Assembly (NCBI RefSeq): GCF_903772925.1
Contig: NZ_LR812090.1
Span: forward strand, 3,246,599 to 3,310,598
Source of the DNA: Alteromonas macleodii
Lineage (GTDB): Bacteria > Pseudomonadota > Gammaproteobacteria > Enterobacterales > Alteromonadaceae
Direction of reading: 5' to 3'
DNA length: 64,000 nt
Below, piece after piece: positions 18,597 through 28,412 of this stretch. A program made the position numbers and the translations under genes. A model generated the notes under the pieces. The model did no database searches and was not told the DNA's origin. It saw only the letters and a program-made list of their open reading frames with translations. Positions within the stretch are counted from its first letter, which is position 1; every line of letters starts with the position of its first letter.

Positions 18597-18627
18597 GGCG
18601 GCAGTATTACCGTGTAATACTGCCGCC
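18597..18627 (+). terminator. Terminator of the META-MliC lipoprotein gene
   Basis: A perfect 13-bp stem (18597-18609 with 18615-18627), 5-nt loop, followed by gcattttattt. It lies 6 bp after the stop codon. Confidence 0.85.
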
Positions 18628-19343
18628 GCATTTTATTTAGAATGGTTCACTACTATTTATGTCATGCTTCGACATTTTAGGTAGAGTGCATAAGCCGTTT
18701 TGCACTTATTATGAGTTACACATGCTTTGTTCTCATCTTTAATCACTAAGCAGCTCTTAATAAACGGCACTTTTTTGTTTAAACCAATTTGTGGTTTACC
18801 TATTTTACTTTACCTACCACCACTTACTGTCGAATAGTTTCAATTAAACACTTTTTCATAGTTCCCCCTCTTCGGGCTAAAGACTCTCATGTGGAGTTAG
18901 CGCTTTATTTATATATTTAATGTTACGCCTTTAACCAATATAAATCAGCCACTTAAGCTACAAACACACGCACTTAACATACTTATCACTTGCCGTTAAA
19001 TATGCTTCGACGTTGAAACAATAGTTAGAACACTATACAATTTATTTTTATTGAACAGCCAATTAAAATAAAAACACTACTTAAGCGCACCTAAATTAAC
19101 TCCTGTAAAGCCTGCAGAAACGCGGCTCAGATAGAGGTAAAGGTAAAGAAAGCTAAAGTGGTGTTTATTGAGCGAAGAGCGATTAGTTCGAACATTTCGA
19201 ACGCTTAGCAAGAAAAATAGTTTCAACACTATTCATCGTATTGAAACCAAATATGTGTATTAGCTTGTACGTATTTATTTTTCACGCAAAGAGCGCGCTA
19301 ATTGGCGAGCGTTGTCAGCACTATTAAAAGTAGGAGTTTATGC
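18628..19343. other. Long AT-rich region ahead of the bet cluster
   Basis: About 700 bp without a credible gene. It should hold the bet promoter. Two notable elements are ttcgaac repeated directly with a 2-bp gap (19187-19193 and 19196-19202) and an inverted repeat gtttcaa/ttgaaac (19220-19226 and 19241-19247), spaced about two helical turns. No known RNA family is recognised. Confidence 0.5.
19220..19247. promoter_or_regulatory. Inverted repeat, candidate operator of the bet cluster
   Basis: gtttcaa and ttgaaac form perfect 7-bp arms with a 14-bp spacer, 97 bp ahead of betB. The layout fits binding by a dimeric regulator. No betI gene is present in the window, so the regulator is unknown. 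Confidence 0.4.
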
Positions 19344-20810
19344 ATGTCATTACCAACTTATCAGAATTTCATTCACGGCAAGCCGATGGCGAACAAAAGC
19401 AAAGAAACCTTTGCAGTAACCAATCCTGCAACCGGTGAGGTAATTTATCACGTAGAAGTGGCTGATGAGTTTATCCAACAAGAAGCGATTAAGAGTGCTA
19501 AAGAAGGCTTTGCGGTATGGTCAGCAATGATGCCTATCGAAAGAACTCGCATTCTTAACAAGGCGGTTGCACTGCTTCGCGAAAGTAATGATGAACTCGC
19601 CAAATTAGAAGTGCTTGATACCGGTAAGCCTATTCAAGAAGCTGATTGTGTAGATATTGAAACTGGCGCTGACGTCATTGAGTACTATGCGGGCCTTGCT
19701 CCTACTCAACTGGGCACTCAGCAACCCGTTGGCGGTGATTTCTTCTACACGCGCAAAGAGGCACTAGGAATCTGCGCTGGTATTGGCGCGTGGAACTACC
19801 CTATTCAAATCGCTTGCTGGAAGTCAGGCCCAGCGCTTGCTGCTGGTAATGCATTTATATTTAAACCATCAGAAGAAACGCCGATGGGCGCGCTTAAACT
19901 GGCTGAAATTTTTATTGAAGCTGGTGTACCTGCTGGCGTATTCAATGTTGTACAAGGTGCAGCGCAAGTTGGTCAATGGCTTACAAATAGCCCAGACATT
20001 GAAAAAGTATCTTTTACCGGCGAAGTTGGAACAGGTAAAAAAGTGATGCAAAGCGCCGCTGCATCGAACTTAAAAGACGTGACTATGGAGCTTGGCGGTA
20101 AGTCTCCGCTTGTAGTATTTGAAGATGCGGACATTAGCCAGGCTATCAGCGCCGCTATGCTAGGTAATTTTTATACTCAAGGTGAAATCTGCACTAACTG
20201 TACCCGTGTTTACGTTCAGCGCTCGGTGTATCAAGCCTTTATTGATGAGCTTAAAACCCGTACCGAAAACAATATCATTATGGGTGACCCGCTAGACCCT
20301 AATGTAAACCTAGGCGCACTTATCTCTAAAAAGCACCAAGAGCTAGTGCTTAGCTATATTGCGAAAGGTAAAGAAGAAGGCGCAACGCTATTAACCGGTG
20401 GTAACGCAGCCTCACCAGCTTCTGCTCCTAACGGCTATTTTGTTGAACCAACAATTTTCACAGATTGCACCGACGATATGACTATCGTTAAGGAAGAGAT
20501 CTTCGGGCCAGTAATGAGCGTTTTGGTTTTCGATGATGAAGACGAAGTGATCGCACGAGCAAACGACACTGAGCTAGGTTTAGCCGCCGGTGTATTTAGT
20601 AAAGACATCCAGCGCGCACACCGCGTTATCCACCAGCTTCAAGCCGGTATTTGCTGGATAAATGCATATGGAAACTCTCCTGCTGAAATGCCTGTAGGCG
20701 GCTATAAACAGTCAGGTATTGGACGGGAAAACGGCGTTGAAACGCTAAATAGCTACACGCAAACCAAGTCGGTTTATGTAGGTATGAGCCAAATTGAAAG
20801 CCCGTTTTAA
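19344..20810 (+). CDS. betB: Betaine-aldehyde dehydrogenase
   Basis: Oxidises betaine aldehyde to glycine betaine with NAD(P), the second step of osmoprotectant synthesis from choline. The 488-residue protein matches the family length. It carries the catalytic cysteine C283 in [10 protein letters not shown], the general base E249 in VTMELGGKS, and [13 protein letters not shown] of the cofactor site. The ATG at 19344 is chosen because TAGGAG precedes it; an upstream in-frame start at 19302 lacks support. betA follows 18 bp later. The order betB-betA with no betI upstream differs from the enterobacterial arrangement. Confidence 0.95.
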   Translation: MSLPTYQNFIHGKPMANKSKETFAVTNPATGEVIYHVEVADEFIQQEAIKSAKEGFAVWSAMMPIERTRILNKAVALLRESNDELAKLEVLDTGKPIQEADCVDIETGADVIEYYAGLAPTQLGTQQPVGGDFFYTRKEALGICAGIGAWNYPIQIACWKSGPALAAGNAFIFKPSEETPMGALKLAEIFIEAGVPAGVFNVVQGAAQVGQWLTNSPDIEKVSFTGEVGTGKKVMQSAAASNLKDVTMELGGKSPLVVFEDADISQAISAAMLGNFYTQGEICTNCTRVYVQRSVYQAFIDELKTRTENNIIMGDPLDPNVNLGALISKKHQELVLSYIAKGKEEGATLLTGGNAASPASAPNGYFVEPTIFTDCTDDMTIVKEEIFGPVMSVLVFDDEDEVIARANDTELGLAAGVFSKDIQRAHRVIHQLQAGICWINAYGNSPAEMPVGGYKQSGIGRENGVETLNSYTQTKSVYVGMSQIESPF

Positions 20811-20828
20811 ATCGTAGTAGGAGTACAT

Positions 20829-22481
20829 ATGCAGACATTTGATTACATTATTGTTGGAGCAGGTTCTGCTGGGTGTGTGCTAGCGAACCGCCTGTCGGAA
20901 AACCCAAAGCACAAGGTATTGCTACTGGAAACCGGTGGCTCTGACAAAAGCATTTTCATAAAGATGCCAACAGCTCTGTCTATTCCAATGAATACCGACA
21001 AGTATGCATGGCAATTTAATACTGAAAAAGAGCCGTATTTAAACAACCGTGAGATGCACTGCCCAAGAGGCAAAGTGCTTGGCGGCTCGTCGTCTATTAA
21101 CGGTATGGTATACGTACGTGGCCATGCTAAAGACTTCGACGAATGGGAAGCACACGGCGCAGAAGGTTGGAATTACCAAGCCTGCCTACCCTATTTCCAA
21201 AAAGCAGAAACCTGGTACAAGGGTAACGATGCTTATCGTGGTGGCAATGGTGAACTTGGCGTTAATAACGGCAATGAAATGAAAAACCCGCTTTATACCG
21301 CTTTTATTAAAGCCGGAGAACAGGCGGGCTACGACATCACGAGCGATTATAACGGCAAGCAACAAGAGGGCTTCGGGCCTATGCATATGACCATCAAAGA
21401 CGGCGTACGCAGCTCGGCAAGCCGTGAATATCTTGACCCGGTAAAATCGCGTAAGAATTTAACCATAGTGACTGGCGCGCTGGTTACTAAAGTTGTGCTG
21501 GAAGATAAAGTCGCAAAAGGCGTTGAGTATGTGGTTAATGGCAAAGCTGAAACCGCCAATACGTCTAATGAAGTTATATTAAGTGCCGGTTCTATTGGTT
21601 CGCCACATATTCTGCAACTTTCAGGCATCGGCGATAAAAATGTTCTTGAAAAAGCAGGTATCGATGTTAAACACCATCTGCCGGGTGTGGGCCAAAACCT
21701 GCAAGATCACTTGGAGTTCTATTTCCAGTACAAGTGCAAGCAGCCAATTACGCTAAACCGCAAGCTCGGCTTAGTTTCGAAAGGGCTAATTGGCGCTCGC
21801 TGGTTACTAAACCGTTCAGGTTTAGGGGCTACGAATCACTTTGAGTCTTGCGCGTTCATTCGTTCTAAAGCGGATGTGGAATGGCCTGATATTCAGTACC
21901 ACTTCTTGCCAGCAGCTATCCGTTACGATGGTAAATCAGCATTCGACGGCGACGGCTTCCAGGTACACGTAGGTCACAATAAACCCAAAAGTAGAGGTAG
22001 CGTTACCATTCAGTCGGCTGACCCGACAGTGCCGCCAAAAATCTTGTTTAACTACTTACAGCATCAAGATGATATTGAAGGATTTCGAGCTTGCGTAAGA
22101 CTAACAAGAGAAATCATCGCACAATCTGCATTCGACGACTTCAGAGACGGCGAAATTCAGCCTGGCGAGCATATACAAACAGATGAAGAAATCGATGCCT
22201 TTGTGCGCGAAGCTGTTGAGAGTGCTTACCACCCGTCGTGCTCGTGCAAAATGGGCGAGGATGACATGGCAGTAGTAGATTCACAAACCAAAGTACATGG
22301 CATTAAAGGTCTGCGTGTGGTGGATTCATCCATCTTCCCTACCATTCCAAATGGAAACCTAAATGCACCTACCATAATGGTAGCTGAAAAAGCGGCAGAC
22401 AAAATTTTGGGTAAACCTGCTTTACCACTACAGAATGTGGCGGTGGACATCCACCCTAATTGGCAAACCGAGCAACGCTAA
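20829..22481 (+). CDS. betA: Choline dehydrogenase (GMC oxidoreductase)
   Basis: Oxidises choline to betaine aldehyde using FAD, probably at the membrane. The 550 residues include the FAD-binding dinucleotide fold ([20 protein letters not shown]), the GMC signatures [19 protein letters not shown] and [20 protein letters not shown], and the active-site histidine H468 in [10 protein letters not shown] with the later Asn of NLNAPTIM. Length matches BetA. A ribosome site TAGGAG stands before the ATG. It is co-transcribed with betB upstream and probably with the transporter downstream. Confidence 0.95.
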   Translation: MQTFDYIIVGAGSAGCVLANRLSENPKHKVLLLETGGSDKSIFIKMPTALSIPMNTDKYAWQFNTEKEPYLNNREMHCPRGKVLGGSSSINGMVYVRGHAKDFDEWEAHGAEGWNYQACLPYFQKAETWYKGNDAYRGGNGELGVNNGNEMKNPLYTAFIKAGEQAGYDITSDYNGKQQEGFGPMHMTIKDGVRSSASREYLDPVKSRKNLTIVTGALVTKVVLEDKVAKGVEYVVNGKAETANTSNEVILSAGSIGSPHILQLSGIGDKNVLEKAGIDVKHHLPGVGQNLQDHLEFYFQYKCKQPITLNRKLGLVSKGLIGARWLLNRSGLGATNHFESCAFIRSKADVEWPDIQYHFLPAAIRYDGKSAFDGDGFQVHVGHNKPKSRGSVTIQSADPTVPPKILFNYLQHQDDIEGFRACVRLTREIIAQSAFDDFRDGEIQPGEHIQTDEEIDAFVREAVESAYHPSCSCKMGEDDMAVVDSQTKVHGIKGLRVVDSSIFPTIPNGNLNAPTIMVAEKAADKILGKPALPLQNVAVDIHPNWQTEQR

Positions 22482-22503
22482 ACGTTAAAGCGATTTAGCA
22501 CCA

Positions 22504-22530
22504 GTGTGCTTGTTTTTGCAACAAGCGCAC
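22504..22530 (+). other. Intercistronic hairpin after betA
   Basis: An 11-bp stem with one mismatch (22504-22514 with 22520-22530) and a 5-nt loop, without a T-run. It lies between betA and the transporter and could slow 3' decay or reduce read-through. Confidence 0.5.
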
Positions 22531-22615
22531 CTTCCACAGTGCCTATATGCCACCGATTAAGGTGACGATGCGTGTAGCTGGGTGGACTGTTTAATAACGA
22601 AAAAAAGGAAAAAAC

Positions 22616-22666
22616 ATGTTTTATTTTTATCAATACTGGGAGGGTGATAATGACAGTATGGCTTAG
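22616..22666 (+). CDS. Putative 16-codon upstream ORF overlapping the transporter start
   Basis: Reads MFYFYQYWEGDNDSMA, with AAGGA 6 nt before its ATG, a better ribosome site than many genes here. Its stop lies 17 nt inside the next gene, in another frame, so translation of this small frame would bring ribosomes onto the transporter start. It is strikingly aromatic. Whether it is a real peptide is not shown. Confidence 0.4.
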   Translation: MFYFYQYWEGDNDSMA

Positions 22667-23867
22667 TGCAGGCATTATTTTCACTCTACTTTCGGTGGCC
22701 TATATTTTGTTTAAATGGGGCAACATGAAAGTGGTCGGCGTAACGCCAGTTAGAACCTTTACCTTTATTGCTATTCTTTTTACCTCGGGTTTGGATGTGG
22801 GCCTTATTATGTTCCCACTCACTGAATTTGCTGGTTATGCTGACATAAGCGCAAGTCCTGAATACGCATTCACCAATCCGCTCGCCATTGAGTTTGGGTT
22901 TTGGGGTTTCTTAATTTGGGGATTCTACTTTCTTACTTGTTTTTATTTCTGCGTAATAGAACCCAAGGTTAAATTTTTCGAGCTTCCTATCGTTAAGTTC
23001 GTAAACAACGTGGTAATCATAGGTACTTGTGCTTTCACAGCTTTCTTACTGCTGTCTAACCTTCCATGGTACCTGCCGGCAGTGGGCGATGGAGAATCTA
23101 TCGTCCCGACGTTTTACCTAATCGTGTTTGCAGCCATTGCCTTTGCTGTTTACTCAAGTACTAGTATTAAATACGTGCGTATTTTAAGCCTCACTACAAC
23201 GTGGGTATTTATAGCGCTTATTATTGGCATGTGGGCGGCGGCATTTGTGTTTGGTGAAAGTGAGATATCAGCTTACTTTGTGAACCTCGGGCTTATTGGC
23301 GGCTATTTTGCGAATATTGATAACTTCGTTCTGCCCATAAATGAGTATCATGAGTTTTACCTGTTCTGGTGGTTCAGCTGGAGTATCATGATAGGTCAGT
23401 TTACCTCTCGCTTTGTAGGCGGTCTCAAAACCTATCAAGTTATGTTAGCTATGATGATTATCCCATCTATCCCTATCGCCGCGTGGTTTTCGGTACTGTA
23501 CCACTATCACAGCGCTGGTATTCCAACAGAAGGAATAACCAATATGGCTATGGTATTTGTAGGTATCGTTTTTGTAATCAATTCACTTGATTCTCTAATA
23601 AGACTTTATACCGACAATCTTAATATGACCGTGGAACGCATTGGTAAAGGTAACTACATTGCTCTGAACATAGTCGCACTATCGTTACTTACACTGCTGT
23701 TCAAATTAGACTTCTTGCAAATTCAGTGGGTAGGTGCGTTAGTTATCGCTATCTTCTTTAGCTGCTTTGCTTTCATTCTAAGTCAGAAGTTTAAATCGGT
23801 GACGGCTATCAAAACCTCGCCGAAAGAAAACAAGATCGACTTTACTAAGATAGAAAATCTCAACTAA
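22650..23867 (+). CDS. Short BCCT-like transporter
   Basis: About 405 residues, almost entirely transmembrane helices. The segment LFWWFSWSIMIGQFTSRFVGGLKTY matches the aromatic signature helix of betaine/choline/carnitine transporters, in divergent form; the N-terminal and middle helices are consistent with this fold, but the protein is about 100 residues shorter than typical members. Its place directly after betBA suggests choline or betaine uptake (inference). The ATG at 22650 follows GGGAGG; an overlapping GTG at 22644 is the alternative. Confidence 0.78.
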   Translation: MTVWLSAGIIFTLLSVAYILFKWGNMKVVGVTPVRTFTFIAILFTSGLDVGLIMFPLTEFAGYADISASPEYAFTNPLAIEFGFWGFLIWGFYFLTCFYFCVIEPKVKFFELPIVKFVNNVVIIGTCAFTAFLLLSNLPWYLPAVGDGESIVPTFYLIVFAAIAFAVYSSTSIKYVRILSLTTTWVFIALIIGMWAAAFVFGESEISAYFVNLGLIGGYFANIDNFVLPINEYHEFYLFWWFSWSIMIGQFTSRFVGGLKTYQVMLAMMIIPSIPIAAWFSVLYHYHSAGIPTEGITNMAMVFVGIVFVINSLDSLIRLYTDNLNMTVERIGKGNYIALNIVALSLLTLLFKLDFLQIQWVGALVIAIFFSCFAFILSQKFKSVTAIKTSPKENKIDFTKIENLN

Positions 23868-24006
23868 CTAAATCATTTACTTCTTACCTTCTTAACATTG
23901 GCTCACTTTGAGCCAATGGGGGTAAGTATTGCCCGAAGCTCGCGTAAGAGCGCGCTTTATGAGAAATGGGCGAAATAAAACAACGATAAAAAACAGGTGT
24001 TTAACA

Positions 24007-24729
24007 ATGAAAAAATTGAATTCTCTTTTTACATCAACTCACATATTCACAGCGGCTCTCGTAACAGCATTGTATTCTTCAGCCACATTCGCTGATTGGA
24101 GCGCCAATATCTCTGCGGTATCAGATTATACCTTTAACGGTCTAAGCCAAACACAAAACGACCCGGCTCTTCAGGGAGGTGTTGATAAAGCTTTTGATAA
24201 CGGGACTTACGTTGGTACTTGGGCATCTAACGTTGATTTTGGTGGCGATACCAACCTTGAATGGGACGCCTACATTGGTCGTTACCAAATGCTCACTGAA
24301 GCTGTCAGCATTGACTATGGCATTGCCTACTACTCCTATCACGGCGGTGACGATTCAAGCGACGGTAACTATCCGGAAATTTATACTAAATTCGGCTATG
24401 CGAGCGACTATGGTAATACTGAGCTTAACCTGTGGTACACGTGGGATTACTTTGGCACAGGCTCGAGACACGCAGTTGCTATGATTGCTCACACCTTTGA
24501 ACTTGCACCTAACCACAACCTTCGTGCAAGCTTTGACGTATCTAACTCATTAGACAGCGATACTTGGGTATGGCGTGACGAAAACACGTCATTCTATCAC
24601 TACCGTTTGGCCTATCAGACAAGCTACAAAGGATTAGACTTTGAAATTGCTGCTGAAAACACAAACCTTGATATAGATACCGCCGACGAGCGTATTGTGT
24701 TTGGTGTATCTAAGACCTTTAGCTTCTAA
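24007..24729 (+). CDS. TorF-like outer-membrane protein
   Basis: A 240-residue secreted protein: MKKLNSLFTSTHIFTAALVT ... SATFA is a Sec signal, followed by DWSANISAVSDYTFNGLSQT, the start of the TorF/TIGR02001 family of putative outer-membrane beta-barrel proteins. Alternating strands and the terminal phenylalanine (FGVSKTFSF) support a barrel. It closes the bet cluster, so it may be the outer-membrane channel for choline or a related compound (inference). The ATG at 24007 is used because the signal begins there; longer forms are unlikely. Confidence 0.85.
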   Translation: MKKLNSLFTSTHIFTAALVTALYSSATFADWSANISAVSDYTFNGLSQTQNDPALQGGVDKAFDNGTYVGTWASNVDFGGDTNLEWDAYIGRYQMLTEAVSIDYGIAYYSYHGGDDSSDGNYPEIYTKFGYASDYGNTELNLWYTWDYFGTGSRHAVAMIAHTFELAPNHNLRASFDVSNSLDSDTWVWRDENTSFYHYRLAYQTSYKGLDFEIAAENTNLDIDTADERIVFGVSKTFSF

Positions 24730-24784
24730 ATTTCGATCTCTGGCATAGTTTTTACGAAAAAACATGTACTAATTTGAATGCATG

Positions 24785-24808
24785 CGAGCACCACATATCC
24801 GGTGCTCG
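24785..24808 (+). terminator. Terminator of the bet cluster
   Basis: A perfect 8-bp stem (24785-24792 with 24801-24808) followed by TTGTTTC, between the TorF-like gene and the convergent rlmF. Confidence 0.7.
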
Positions 24809-24852
24809 TTGTTTCAAATGCTTTTAACTAATCGCGTTCAGCTACTTGGCGA

Positions 24853-25827
24853 TTAAAATGTCCATGCAATAAAGCGGCTTAGTTTGCTTCCCAGCCCCAT
24901 ATCAACCACTTTACACTGGGTTGCACCGTAATAGTTGATACTGGTTTTTATAGGTTTTAGGTGAGCACTTTTGGAGACTAAGCAGGTAAACCACTCTACG
25001 TTGTTTTTTACCGATACGCTTTCTTGCACCATGCGCTGAATAAAAGCCAGTTCGCCGCCTTCACACCACAATTCATTAGCTTGACCTGCAAAATTTAAGT
25101 TCGCATTCTGCCTTTGGTAAGAGGCATTTTTGCCGTACAGCTTAGTTGAACGCCCCCCTAAACCTTGAACTTGATTATCGGTAAACTTTCCACCACTTCG
25201 CTTCTGCTTATTGCGAGTTAAATTGCATGTTTTTCTTCGTGTGCCAGACAGCGCTTCTTGGGCAGACTTATGAAACGGAGGGTTGCACATAGTAAAGGTA
25301 AACCGTTCGTTTTCTTTAATGACGCCGTTAAAAATGTGCGCACTATTCCTTTGTTTACGAACTTGGAACTTATCGGCCAAGACACTATTTTTGCTAGCAA
25401 TGACACTAGCATTTTTTACAGCAGCTTCATCAACATCACTACCTACGAACGACCAATCATAAGATGTAACGCCGATAATAGGATAGATAGCATTTGCGCC
25501 CACGCCTATATCAAGCCCACGAACGTTTTGTCCTTGCCCGCTTTGCGCACTGCCTCCTGTTGATTTTAATAAGTCAGCTATACCGTGGATATAATCGGCC
25601 CTACCAGGTACAGGTGGGCATAAGTAGCCGTCGGGTATATCCCAGTAATCAAGCCGATAATAGTGACGAAGCAAAGCTGCATTAAGTAGCTTTACAGCTT
25701 GTGAATTAGTGAAATCTATACTGATATTGCCACTTTTAGCTTTAACGAGAAAAGGCTTAAGCGCAGGGTATGACTGGCACAGCGCATTCATTGGATAGCC
25801 GTTCTTATGTAGATTTTTAGGATGCAT
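24853..25827 (-). CDS. rlmF: 23S rRNA adenine-1618 N6-methyltransferase
   Basis: Methylates A1618 of 23S rRNA with S-adenosylmethionine. The 324-residue protein contains the RlmF hallmarks LCPPVPGRADYIHGIADLL, the cofactor loop LDIGVGANAIYPI and the catalytic TMCNPPFH motif of N6-adenine methyltransferases, plus the basic GGKFTD-like segment. It starts 6 bp after the soxR stop, so the two are one transcription unit. Confidence 0.94.
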   Translation of the reverse strand: MHPKNLHKNGYPMNALCQSYPALKPFLVKAKSGNISIDFTNSQAVKLLNAALLRHYYRLDYWDIPDGYLCPPVPGRADYIHGIADLLKSTGGSAQSGQGQNVRGLDIGVGANAIYPIIGVTSYDWSFVGSDVDEAAVKNASVIASKNSVLADKFQVRKQRNSAHIFNGVIKENERFTFTMCNPPFHKSAQEALSGTRRKTCNLTRNKQKRSGGKFTDNQVQGLGGRSTKLYGKNASYQRQNANLNFAGQANELWCEGGELAFIQRMVQESVSVKNNVEWFTCLVSKSAHLKPIKTSINYYGATQCKVVDMGLGSKLSRFIAWTF

Positions 25828-25833
25828 GAAGCG

Positions 25834-26310
25834 CTACTTTTTGTGTGAAACTAAAAACTGAGATTGCACGTTTTCATCGAGCAACTGGGCGCCACTACCT
25901 TGGGCTGCCACCTTATCGTCAGTATTGTAAAGCCTACAGCGCTCTAATGACAAACACCCACAGCCAATACAGCCTTCCAACGAGCTTTTTAAACTGGTCA
26001 GCGCCGCAATTTTTGCCTCAATATGCTTATTGAATACTGTGCTCAGTTTAGCCCAATCGGCTTGGGTAGGTGTTCTGTTATCTGGCAGCGTAGACAATAA
26101 GTTCTTTATTTGCGCAAGGGTATAACCCATATTTTGCGCGATTAAAATAAAAGAAACTCTGCGAATAACAGAGCGAGGGAAAGCTCTATTACCTCCACTG
26201 GTGCGCACTGAAGGAATAAGCCCTTCGTTAGCATAATAGCGAATTAATGACACTGCATTACCTGTACGCTTTGCAATAAAGCCAATACTTACGAAGGGTT
26301 CCGGTGCCAT
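25834..26310 (-). CDS. soxR: Redox-sensitive transcriptional activator SoxR
   Basis: A 158-residue MerR-family regulator: N-terminal winged helix (GFIAKRTGNAVSLIRYYANE), dimerisation helix, and the [2Fe-2S] ligands C114, C117, C119 and C125 in CIGCGCLSLERC, with the spacing of E. coli SoxR. It activates promoters when the cluster is oxidised by redox-cycling compounds. A SoxR-box palindrome lies in the divergent promoter at 26356-26375, so the VOC-family gene on the other side is the likely target. No soxS gene is present, as usual outside enterobacteria. Confidence 0.95.
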   Translation of the reverse strand: MAPEPFVSIGFIAKRTGNAVSLIRYYANEGLIPSVRTSGGNRAFPRSVIRRVSFILIAQNMGYTLAQIKNLLSTLPDNRTPTQADWAKLSTVFNKHIEAKIAALTSLKSSLEGCIGCGCLSLERCRLYNTDDKVAAQGSGAQLLDENVQSQFLVSHKK

Positions 26311-26355
26311 AGCGCCTCTCTTCTCATCATTTTTTATAGTGCATAAAAGTACTTG

Positions 26356-26375
26356 ATCTAAAGTTAGCTTTAGAT
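26356..26375. promoter_or_regulatory. SoxR box
   Basis: Arms atctaaag and ctttagat around a TTAG centre. This matches the layout of the known SoxR operator (CCTCAAG-TTAA-CTTGAGG). It overlaps a -35-like TTGATC and lies between soxR and the VOC-family gene. Confidence 0.8.
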
Positions 26376-26417
26376 ATTAAGCTGTTTTGCGTTGATTATC
26401 TACACAAGGAAAAACAC

Positions 26418-26798
26418 ATGACAGTTGCATACTTAGAGCACACAAATATTACCGTTCAAGACCCAGATCAGTTAGCTAGCTTACTTTGCACGCTGTTTGG
26501 TTGGAAAGTAAGGTGGAGGGGCGGCGCTAAAAATGACGGCTACACCGTACACGTAGGAAACGATAGAGACTACCTTGCCCTTTACAGGCCCAAAACTATC
26601 AATGATATAGAAAGCGATTATAAAACCTTAGCCAACATCAATCATATTGGCATTGTTGTGCCAAATTTAGACGAAACCGAACAGCGGGTTCTTGCCTTAA
26701 ATTTCAATACCTACAGCCACGGTGATTATGAACCAGGTAGACGCTTTTATTTTATGGCACAGCAAAACATAGAAATTGAAGTCGTTTCATATGTGTAA
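26418..26798 (+). CDS. VOC-superfamily (glyoxalase/bleomycin-resistance type) protein
   Basis: A 126-residue protein with the paired beta-alpha-beta-beta-beta units of the vicinal oxygen chelate fold: YLEHTNITVQDPDQLASLLC at the start, and ANINHIGIVVPNLDETEQRV in the second half, ending with EIEVVSYV. Such proteins bind metal and act as lyases, dioxygenases or drug-binding resistance proteins. It is divergent from soxR with the SoxR box between, so it is probably induced by redox-active compounds, and may modify or bind one (inference). Confidence 0.88.
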   Translation: MTVAYLEHTNITVQDPDQLASLLCTLFGWKVRWRGGAKNDGYTVHVGNDRDYLALYRPKTINDIESDYKTLANINHIGIVVPNLDETEQRVLALNFNTYSHGDYEPGRRFYFMAQQNIEIEVVSYV

Positions 26799-26957
26799 TG
26801 CCATCAAGTGTTACACCTAGCTGAACTTTCAATTTTAGTGTTAGATTAACATTACCTCACTTTTGCGCGTTTTACTTAGCTTTTTGTTTGCTAAGTTTGT
26901 TTACTAAAAATGAACGCGCACTGTGATCATTTCAATAATAATAGACAGGAAACATGG

Positions 26958-28301
26958 ATGAGAAAGGTACTAGCGATAAGTTTAGGTTTAGTAATGTTAT
27001 CCCTATCGGCAAGCGCATGGGCAGATAACATACTTAGTATGAAACAGAGAAGCGAGCTGATCGACAAAATCACAGTTGAACGCTTCAATTCCGTGTTGCC
27101 CCCAATAATGGAGCGTGAAGGCATCGATATGTGGGTGTTAATGTCCCGGGAATACAATGAAGACCCTGTTTTAAAAACCATGCTGCCTTCAACCTGGATT
27201 TCCGCAAGACGCCATACCATGTTAGTCATTTATAACCCAGGTAATGATCAACCATTGGAACGTTTGGCCGTTGCAAGATATGCAGTAGGCTCGCTATTTA
27301 AAAAAGCGTGGGACAAGGAAGCACAACCTGATCAATGGAAAGCCTTGCAACACATTATAGAAGACCGTAATCCTTCGAAAATAGCCATTAATACGTCAAA
27401 TGCATTTGCTCTTGCAGATGGCATGACTGCTACCGAACACGAAAAATTTATGGGTGTACTTTCTGAAGAACTAAAAAGCCGAGTAGTGAGTGGTGAAAGG
27501 CTGGCTATAGGTTGGTTAGAAACGCGAAGTGAACTGGAAATGCAGTATTATCCCGTACTCACTCAAATTGGTCACTCGCTGATAGCGACAGCATTTTCAA
27601 ATGAAGTCATCACACCTAACGTAACCACTACAGACGATGTTGTCTGGTGGCTTCGGGATCAAACTCGTGCCTTAGGGCTCACCAATTGGTTTCATCCTAC
27701 TGTTTCCATCCAAAGACAAGACGATGAAGTGTTCGATCAGATCAGTGCTTTCAGCAAACGTCCAGGCGAAAACATTATTCGGCCGGGCGACCTGATACAC
27801 GTTGATTTTGGCATTACCTACTTGCGACTTAACACGGATCAACAGCAGCATGCTTACGTATTAAAACCAGGAGAAAAAGATGCGCCTGCGTCACTTAAAA
27901 ATGCGCTTAAGGCGGGTAACCAGCTGCAAGACATACTGACTGGTAATTTTAAAGTAGGTAGAACAGGTAACGCTATTTTGAGTATGTCGCGACAGCAGGC
28001 TATCGAACAAGGTATTACGCCCGCTATTTATACTCACCCGCTGGGTTTCCATGGGCACGCAGCTGGCCCAACGATAGGAATGTGGGATGCACAAGAAGGT
28101 GTGCCGATTCAGGGTGACTACCCTATGTTTGCACAAACGGCTTACTCAATAGAACTCAATGCAGCGAGCTTTATTAAAGAGTGGAACAAAGAAATTAGAA
28201 TTATGCTGGAAGAAGATGCATTTTTTGACGGGAAGTCAGTAACCTATTTAGATGGTAGGCAGACCGAGTTTCATTTGATTCATTCTGATGAAAAGCGATA
28301 A
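26958..28301 (+). CDS. Secreted M24-family metallopeptidase (Xaa-Pro aminopeptidase type)
   Basis: A 447-residue exported protein: MRKVLAISLGLVMLSLSASAWA is a signal peptide. The N-terminal domain (residues of about 30-230) is the creatinase-like fold. The C-terminal pita-bread domain keeps metal ligands: two Asp in HVDFGITYLRLNTDQQQ, a His in THPLGFHGHAAGP, Glu in YSIELNAAS and a final Glu in MLEEDAFF. Family members remove N-terminal residues before proline or cleave related amides. The start at 26958 follows AGGAAACATGG; the longer frame to 26910 has no signal logic. Confidence 0.87.
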   Translation: MRKVLAISLGLVMLSLSASAWADNILSMKQRSELIDKITVERFNSVLPPIMEREGIDMWVLMSREYNEDPVLKTMLPSTWISARRHTMLVIYNPGNDQPLERLAVARYAVGSLFKKAWDKEAQPDQWKALQHIIEDRNPSKIAINTSNAFALADGMTATEHEKFMGVLSEELKSRVVSGERLAIGWLETRSELEMQYYPVLTQIGHSLIATAFSNEVITPNVTTTDDVVWWLRDQTRALGLTNWFHPTVSIQRQDDEVFDQISAFSKRPGENIIRPGDLIHVDFGITYLRLNTDQQQHAYVLKPGEKDAPASLKNALKAGNQLQDILTGNFKVGRTGNAILSMSRQQAIEQGITPAIYTHPLGFHGHAAGPTIGMWDAQEGVPIQGDYPMFAQTAYSIELNAASFIKEWNKEIRIMLEEDAFFDGKSVTYLDGRQTEFHLIHSDEKR

Positions 28302-28412
28302 ATACATGCGTGCATGCGTGATATCTTGCGCTAACTTCAAGAGTAATAGATGTCGATTGGCTAAAAAGCCAGAGTAGAAAAGGGATTTAGAAGTAAAATT
28401 CGTAAAGTGTCA

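Noticed and set aside
18628..19343. Small RNA gene in the long gap before betB
   Set aside because: No promoter-terminator pair or stable long fold stands out after the terminator at 18597-18627; the claim would rest only on the length of the gap.
28304..28320. Direct repeat catgcgtg-catgcgtg after the M24 peptidase gene
   Set aside because: Two copies of 8 bp in tandem are too little to support a functional element.
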